Below are positions 12,976 through 16,373 of a DNA stretch of 16,373 nt, piece by piece (the first letter of the stretch is position 1; each line of letters opens with the position of its first letter). Below the pieces are notes generated by a model that saw nothing but the letters and a program-made list of their open reading frames with translations, was not told where the DNA came from and searched no databases. The stretch is from Pseudomonadota bacterium (GTDB lineage Bacteria > Pseudomonadota > Gammaproteobacteria > Steroidobacterales > Steroidobacteraceae), in NCBI GenBank assembly GCA_947454665.1, contig CANGMU010000031.1, positions 1 to 16,373 of the forward strand, read 5' to 3'. A program made the position numbers and the translations under genes.

Positions 12976-15266
12976 CCCTGCGCCTGGTCGCAGCCCTCGT
13001 CCTTCAGTGCCTGCAACCCGGCGGCATCCTCGACACCCTCCGCGACGATCCTGAGACCGAGGTTGTGGCCCATGCCGATCGTCGATCGCACGATCGTGCG
13101 CAGGTCATCATCGGTCGCCATCGTCGCGACGAAGGAACGGTCGATCTTCAGTTCATGGACCGGCAGCTGCATCAGGTAACTGAGCGAGGAGTAGCCCGTG
13201 CCGTAATCGTCGATCGCGAGCTGCAGGCCAAGGTCCGCCAGCCGGCCCAGCATCTGCTGTGCGGAGGCCGGGTCTTCCATGAACCCGCTCTCGGTGATTT
13301 CCAGGCCGATGAGTCCGGGCGGGACGTCGTGTTCCTTCAGCAATGATTCGAGGTAATCGGGCAGGTTGCGATCCATGATGTCGGCCGCCGACAGGTTGAC
13401 CGCGATACGCAGTGATAGCCCCTGTTGCTGCCAGAGACGACATTGCCGGATTGCTTCACGCAGCACCCAGCGCGTGACGACGCGGATGTAACCGGTCTGC
13501 TCGGCGAAGGGGATGAAGTCACCGGGCGGGATCATCCCTTTTTGCGGATGCTTCCAGCGCAGCAGCGATTCGACTTCCCTCACCGTGCCGTCCTTCAGCG
13601 CGAGTTTCGGCTGGTAGTAGAGGCAGAGGTCGTTGTTGTCGAGTGCCTTGCGCAGTTCGCCCAGCAGCGACAGGTGCTGCCGGCGGCTGATGTCGACCGC
13701 CGGATCATAGAACGCCAGACCCGAGCGCTTGCGCTTGGCCGCGTTCATCGCGACATCGGCATTGCGCAGCAGGGCGATGACTTCGCGGCCATGGTCCGGG
13801 TAGAGCGAGGCGCCAATGCTCGCTTCGAGGTCCACGGCCTGCTCCAGGTACTGGATCGGCAGTTCCAGTGCGGCGGCGATGCGGCGCGCCATGGCGGCCG
13901 CATGACTCGCATGCCCCTGCAGCAGGATGGCGAATTCATTGCCCCCCAGCCGTGCCAACAGGTCCTTCGGGCCCAATAACGCGTCCACGCGCTGCGCGAC
14001 TTCGTACAGCACCAGGTCGCCGGCCGAATAACCGAGCGTGTCATTGATGACCTTGAAGCGGTCGAGGTCGAAGATCAGCACGGCCAGCGGCGCGTGGGTC
14101 ACGACCGCCTCATCGAGGGCCTTCTGCAGTTCGTTGGAGAACAGCGAGCGGTTCGCGAGTCCGGTCAGGTGGTCGCGGAAGGCCAGTCGCAAGTTCTCGG
14201 CCTCGCGCAAGGCGATGCCATCACGCATCTCGTCCAGGCTCTGCGCGAGGTTGCCGAGCTCGTCGACACGGTCCACGCGCACGGGCGTGAGGTAGTCCCC
14301 GGCGGTGATACGCCTCGCGGATTTCACCAGTTCGCCAATAGGTCGCGTGATGTTCAAGGCGATGGCCGACGTGCCGAGCACCGAGACGAGGAGGGCGCCG
14401 ACGCCCAGCAGGATCAGGGTCGCTCGCAGCCGGTCGAAGCCGGCCATGGCAGAGGCATAGGATCGCTGCAGCACGGCCACGATCGGTTGCGGCGTGCCGG
14501 GTGCGGAAAGCTCGAGCACGCGCACCTGGTGGTCTTCGCCGTTGAAGCGAACGCGCTGCAGGCTGCCGGCGGTGGCTGCATCCAGAGGCATGGCGCCGAA
14601 GCTCGCTTGCGCTTGCACCAGTGGCAGCGTGGAACTGAAGGCGTGCCAGGCGGGTGTGGCTCCGGTCGCCTTGAGCACGGTGACGTCCACGTCCGTCAGC
14701 TTTTTCAGCGACAGCGCGATCTGTTCGTCGATGCGGAAGCCGAGCACGACATAGCCGATCGGCAAGGGAGCGCGCACGGGCACGGCCACCAGCTGGTATG
14801 AGCCGCCGTAGAGCGTGTCGATGGCCGTGGCGCGGCCGGCTTCTGCGGTGGAATCGATGAGTGACGGCAGCGGGAACGGCTGGCCGTTGAGGACGTTGTC
14901 TTCGCCGCTGTGGGCTTCGACGCGCCCGTCCAGTCCGACATAAAGCGTGACGTCGGCACCGATACGGGTTCCGCTGTTCTGAAGCGCGGAGGCGATCGTC
15001 TCGATGTCCTGCGTCGCGATGGCTTCGCGGAAGCCAAAGTCCGCGGACAGCACGCGCGCCGCCTGAGCCAGCTGCGCAGCGTTCTGGTCCAGCATCTGGC
15101 GGAAGGTGCGCTGGCCCGTATCGAGTTCGCCCTCGCCCTTGAGGCGCGCATGGTTCGATGCCGCGGACGTCACAGCCAGGAAGGAGATCGTCTGCACGGC
15201 GACGAGCAGGGCACTGAAGACGAGCAGCATCCGCAGGCTCAATCGCCGGATTTTCAAGCAGGGCAC
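12831..15266 (-). CDS. Membrane sensor with dCache, HAMP, GGDEF and EAL domains (probable c-di-GMP phosphodiesterase)
   Basis: This 811-residue inner-membrane protein has TM1 (about 12-34), a periplasmic double-Cache-like domain (35-280), TM2 (283-303), HAMP (303-355), GGDEF (358-520) and EAL (535-780). The cyclase motif is GGNEF (441-445); N443 replaces the essential acidic residue, so cyclase activity is probably lost. The EAL motif reads E566-S-L in ESLLRWKHP, and the other EAL residues are kept: NLSAADI, LEITES, IDDYGTGYSSL, LKIDRSFV, AEGVED and QGYFVSRPL. It therefore probably degrades c-di-GMP in response to a periplasmic ligand. The start is uncertain: GTG 15266 fits a candidate promoter just upstream; TTG 15308 would add 14 residues. 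Its last 28 residues follow the EAL domain and are antisense to the regulator gene. Confidence 0.9.
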   Translation of the reverse strand: MPCLKIRRLSLRMLLVFSALLVAVQTISFLAVTSAASNHARLKGEGELDTGQRTFRQMLDQNAAQLAQAARVLSADFGFREAIATQDIETIASALQNSGTRIGADVTLYVGLDGRVEAHSGEDNVLNGQPFPLPSLIDSTAEAGRATAIDTLYGGSYQLVAVPVRAPLPIGYVVLGFRIDEQIALSLKKLTDVDVTVLKATGATPAWHAFSSTLPLVQAQASFGAMPLDAATAGSLQRVRFNGEDHQVRVLELSAPGTPQPIVAVLQRSYASAMAGFDRLRATLILLGVGALLVSVLGTSAIALNITRPIGELVKSARRITAGDYLTPVRVDRVDELGNLAQSLDEMRDGIALREAENLRLAFRDHLTGLANRSLFSNELQKALDEAVVTHAPLAVLIFDLDRFKVINDTLGYSAGDLVLYEVAQRVDALLGPKDLLARLGGNEFAILLQGHASHAAAMARRIAAALELPIQYLEQAVDLEASIGASLYPDHGREVIALLRNADVAMNAAKRKRSGLAFYDPAVDISRRQHLSLLGELRKALDNNDLCLYYQPKLALKDGTVREVESLLRWKHPQKGMIPPGDFIPFAEQTGYIRVVTRWVLREAIRQCRLWQQQGLSLRIAVNLSAADIMDRNLPDYLESLLKEHDVPPGLIGLEITESGFMEDPASAQQMLGRLADLGLQLAIDDYGTGYSSLSYLMQLPVHELKIDRSFVATMATDDDLRTIVRSTIGMGHNLGLRIVAEGVEDAAGLQALKDEGCDQAQGYFVSRPLPAAELEGWLAASGSGSLQIEALSSGAATSSRASMFARLTP

Positions 15267-15291
15267 CGTGTCGACTCGATCATGCTCGTAC

Positions 15292-15321
15292 AGTAAAGGA
15301 GGATCCAAAAGAATCTGTTAA
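15292..15321 (-). promoter_or_regulatory. Candidate sigma-70 promoter of the GGDEF-EAL gene
   Basis: On the minus strand TTAACA (15321-15316) and TTTACT (15297-15292) are separated by 18 bp. This predicts a start about 20 bases upstream of GTG 15266 and would exclude the alternative TTG start at 15308. Confidence 0.4.
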
Positions 15322-15334
15322 ATGGGTCACGGGC

Positions 15335-15366
15335 GTCCGATCGGACCGGCCTGCGCGGGGCATAAT
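15335..15366 (+). promoter_or_regulatory. Candidate operator and -10 of the right-edge ABC transporter
   Basis: CATAAT (15361-15366) ends 5 bases before GTG 15372, so the mRNA should be leaderless or nearly so. The perfect 12-bp palindrome GTCCGATCGGAC (15335-15346) covers the position where a -35 would lie and could be an operator. The -35 match itself is poor. Confidence 0.42.
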
Positions 15367-15371
15367 GCCGT

Positions 15372-16373
15372 GTGCGCCGACCTCCACCGCTCCAGCCGCC
15401 CAAGCCGCCAGAACTTCGCCAGCTGCTGCGCGAATTCCTGTCCGTCTTCCGTTACAGCCGCGTCGCGCTGCGGCTGGTGCGCGAGACGAACCCGCGCCTG
15501 GCGCTTGCGCTCGGCGCCCTGACGATCGCCGCGGGTGCCTTGCCGGCCGCTACGGCGTATATCGGCGCGCGCATCGTCGATGCGGTGGTCCATGCGTCGA
15601 CGCGGGGTTCCGGTGATGCCGGCCCGGTCCTGCACCTGGTGGTCCTCGAAGGCCTGGTGATCGCGCTGCTGGCCCTGGTCACGCGAGGACTGTCGTTCAC
15701 CAATTCTCTGCTGCGCGCGCAGCTCGGCCATCGCGTGAACGTGATGATCCTCGAGAAGGCGCTGACGCTGGAGCTCGCGCATTTCGAGGATTCGGAATTC
15801 TATGACCGCCTGATCCGGGCGCGCCGCGAAGCCTCGATGCGGCCGCTGAGCCTGGTGATGCGCAGCTTCGGTCTCGCGCAGAACCTCATCTCGCTGCTGA
15901 GCTTCGGGCTGCTGCTGGCGAGCTATTCGCCCTGGGCCGTGGCGCTGTTGCTGCTCGCCGGCCTGCCCGGCTTCGTCGCGGAAACGAAGTTCTCCAGCGA
16001 TGCCTTCCGCTTGTATCGCTGGCGCTCGAACGAGAAGCGGCGCCAGGACTACCTCGAATCGGTGATGGCGCGCGACGACCACGCGAAGGAAGTGAAGCTA
16101 TTCGGCTTGGGCCCACGCCTGCTCGCGCGGTACAAGTCGATCTTCCAGCTGCTGTATGCCGAAGACCGCAAGCTTGCATTCCAGCGCGACAGTTGGGGCT
16201 TCGCGCTCGGGCTGCTGGCCACGGTCACGCTGTATGGCGCCTATGCCTGGGTCGCGCTCAGCGCCGTGCGCGGCCAGATCAGCGTGGGCCAGATGACGAT
16301 GTATCTGCTGCTCTTCCGGCAGGGGCAGTCGGCCGTGGCTGCCGCGCTGTCGTCCGTGAGTGGCCTGTACGAG
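15372..16373 (+). CDS. ABC transporter, membrane domain (3' end beyond window)
   Basis: The frame is open for 334 codons from GTG 15372 to the right edge, and an in-frame TAA at 15363 rules out an earlier start. After a proline-rich N-terminus (RRPPPLQPPKPPELRQ), hydrophobic segments lie at about 43-65, 87-103, 168-200 and 276-298. The intracellular-loop pattern HFEDSEFYDRLIRARREA (137-154) and RWRSNEKRRQDYLESVMARDDHAKEVKLFGL (216-246) is typical of ABC exporter membrane domains in which LFGL couples to the ATPase. The SVGQMTMYLLLFRQ helix near the edge precedes the expected ATP-binding domain, which is outside the window. The substrate is unknown; the family includes peptide and multidrug exporters. 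It is divergent from the GGDEF-EAL gene. Confidence 0.88.
   Translation, partial: MRRPPPLQPPKPPELRQLLREFLSVFRYSRVALRLVRETNPRLALALGALTIAAGALPAATAYIGARIVDAVVHASTRGSGDAGPVLHLVVLEGLVIALLALVTRGLSFTNSLLRAQLGHRVNVMILEKALTLELAHFEDSEFYDRLIRARREASMRPLSLVMRSFGLAQNLISLLSFGLLLASYSPWAVALLLLAGLPGFVAETKFSSDAFRLYRWRSNEKRRQDYLESVMARDDHAKEVKLFGLGPRLLARYKSIFQLLYAEDRKLAFQRDSWGFALGLLATVTLYGAYAWVALSAVRGQISVGQMTMYLLLFRQGQSAVAAALSSVSGLYE

Noticed and set aside
15284..15294. 11-base match GCTCGTACAGT shared with the tetR operator region (minus strand near 1156-1166), as a second operator.
   Set aside because: The other half-site is missing here, and many 11-base matches are expected by chance in a window this size.

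Overview
The window is dense, GC-rich bacterial chromosome. Gene content points to a gammaproteobacterium, perhaps near Xanthomonadales/Nevskiales-type lineages: a soluble transhydrogenase SthA, a BipA/TypA GTPase, a glycine-rich RRM protein, a rhomboid, two c-di-GMP proteins and two ABC exporters. The taxon is inferred from family content and base composition only. I see no tRNA, rRNA, insertion sequence, CRISPR array, phage gene or other sign of a mobile island, and no gene-free stretch longer than about 250 bases.

Layout. (1) 1-1116, minus: a hydantoinase/oxoprolinase (HyuA-type) gene running off the left edge, preceded by a small four-cysteine zinc-ribbon gene. Divergent from them is a TetR-family regulator (1183-1827) with a TGTACG-AG-CGTACA palindrome between. 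(2) 1834-2217, minus: a stand-alone response-regulator receiver, divergent from an aldo-keto reductase (2224-3162). Their start codons are 6 bp apart inside a perfect 16-bp palindrome. (3) 3163-9125, plus: an RRM RNA-binding protein with a structured leader and its own terminator, then peptide deformylase, SthA, a full-length ABC exporter and a soluble diguanylate cyclase. (4) 9126-11556, minus: a rhomboid protease translated just behind typA. (5) 11644-12975, plus: an unusual transmembrane one-component regulator (N-terminal winged-helix-like domain, one membrane helix, extracytoplasmic C-terminal domain). Its tail overlaps by 145 bp the tail of a convergent sensor protein with dCache, HAMP, GGDEF and EAL domains (12831-15266, minus). 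(6) 15372 to the right edge, plus: the membrane domain of a second ABC transporter.

The window is mostly housekeeping and signalling genes rather than one pathway. The two c-di-GMP proteins look complementary. The soluble one has an intact GGEEF and an RxxD inhibitory site, so it should make c-di-GMP. The membrane one has a degenerate GGNEF and a nearly canonical EAL set, so it should degrade it.

The signal I find most interesting is in the 5' ends. Several genes (sthA, both ABC genes, the receiver/reductase pair) have no Shine-Dalgarno but carry a -10-like hexamer ending 5-6 bases before the start codon, which predicts leaderless mRNAs. In the receiver/reductase pair each start codon forms part of the other gene's predicted -10 element. 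Other points worth testing are a two-state leader on the RRM mRNA and the unrecognised transmembrane regulator.
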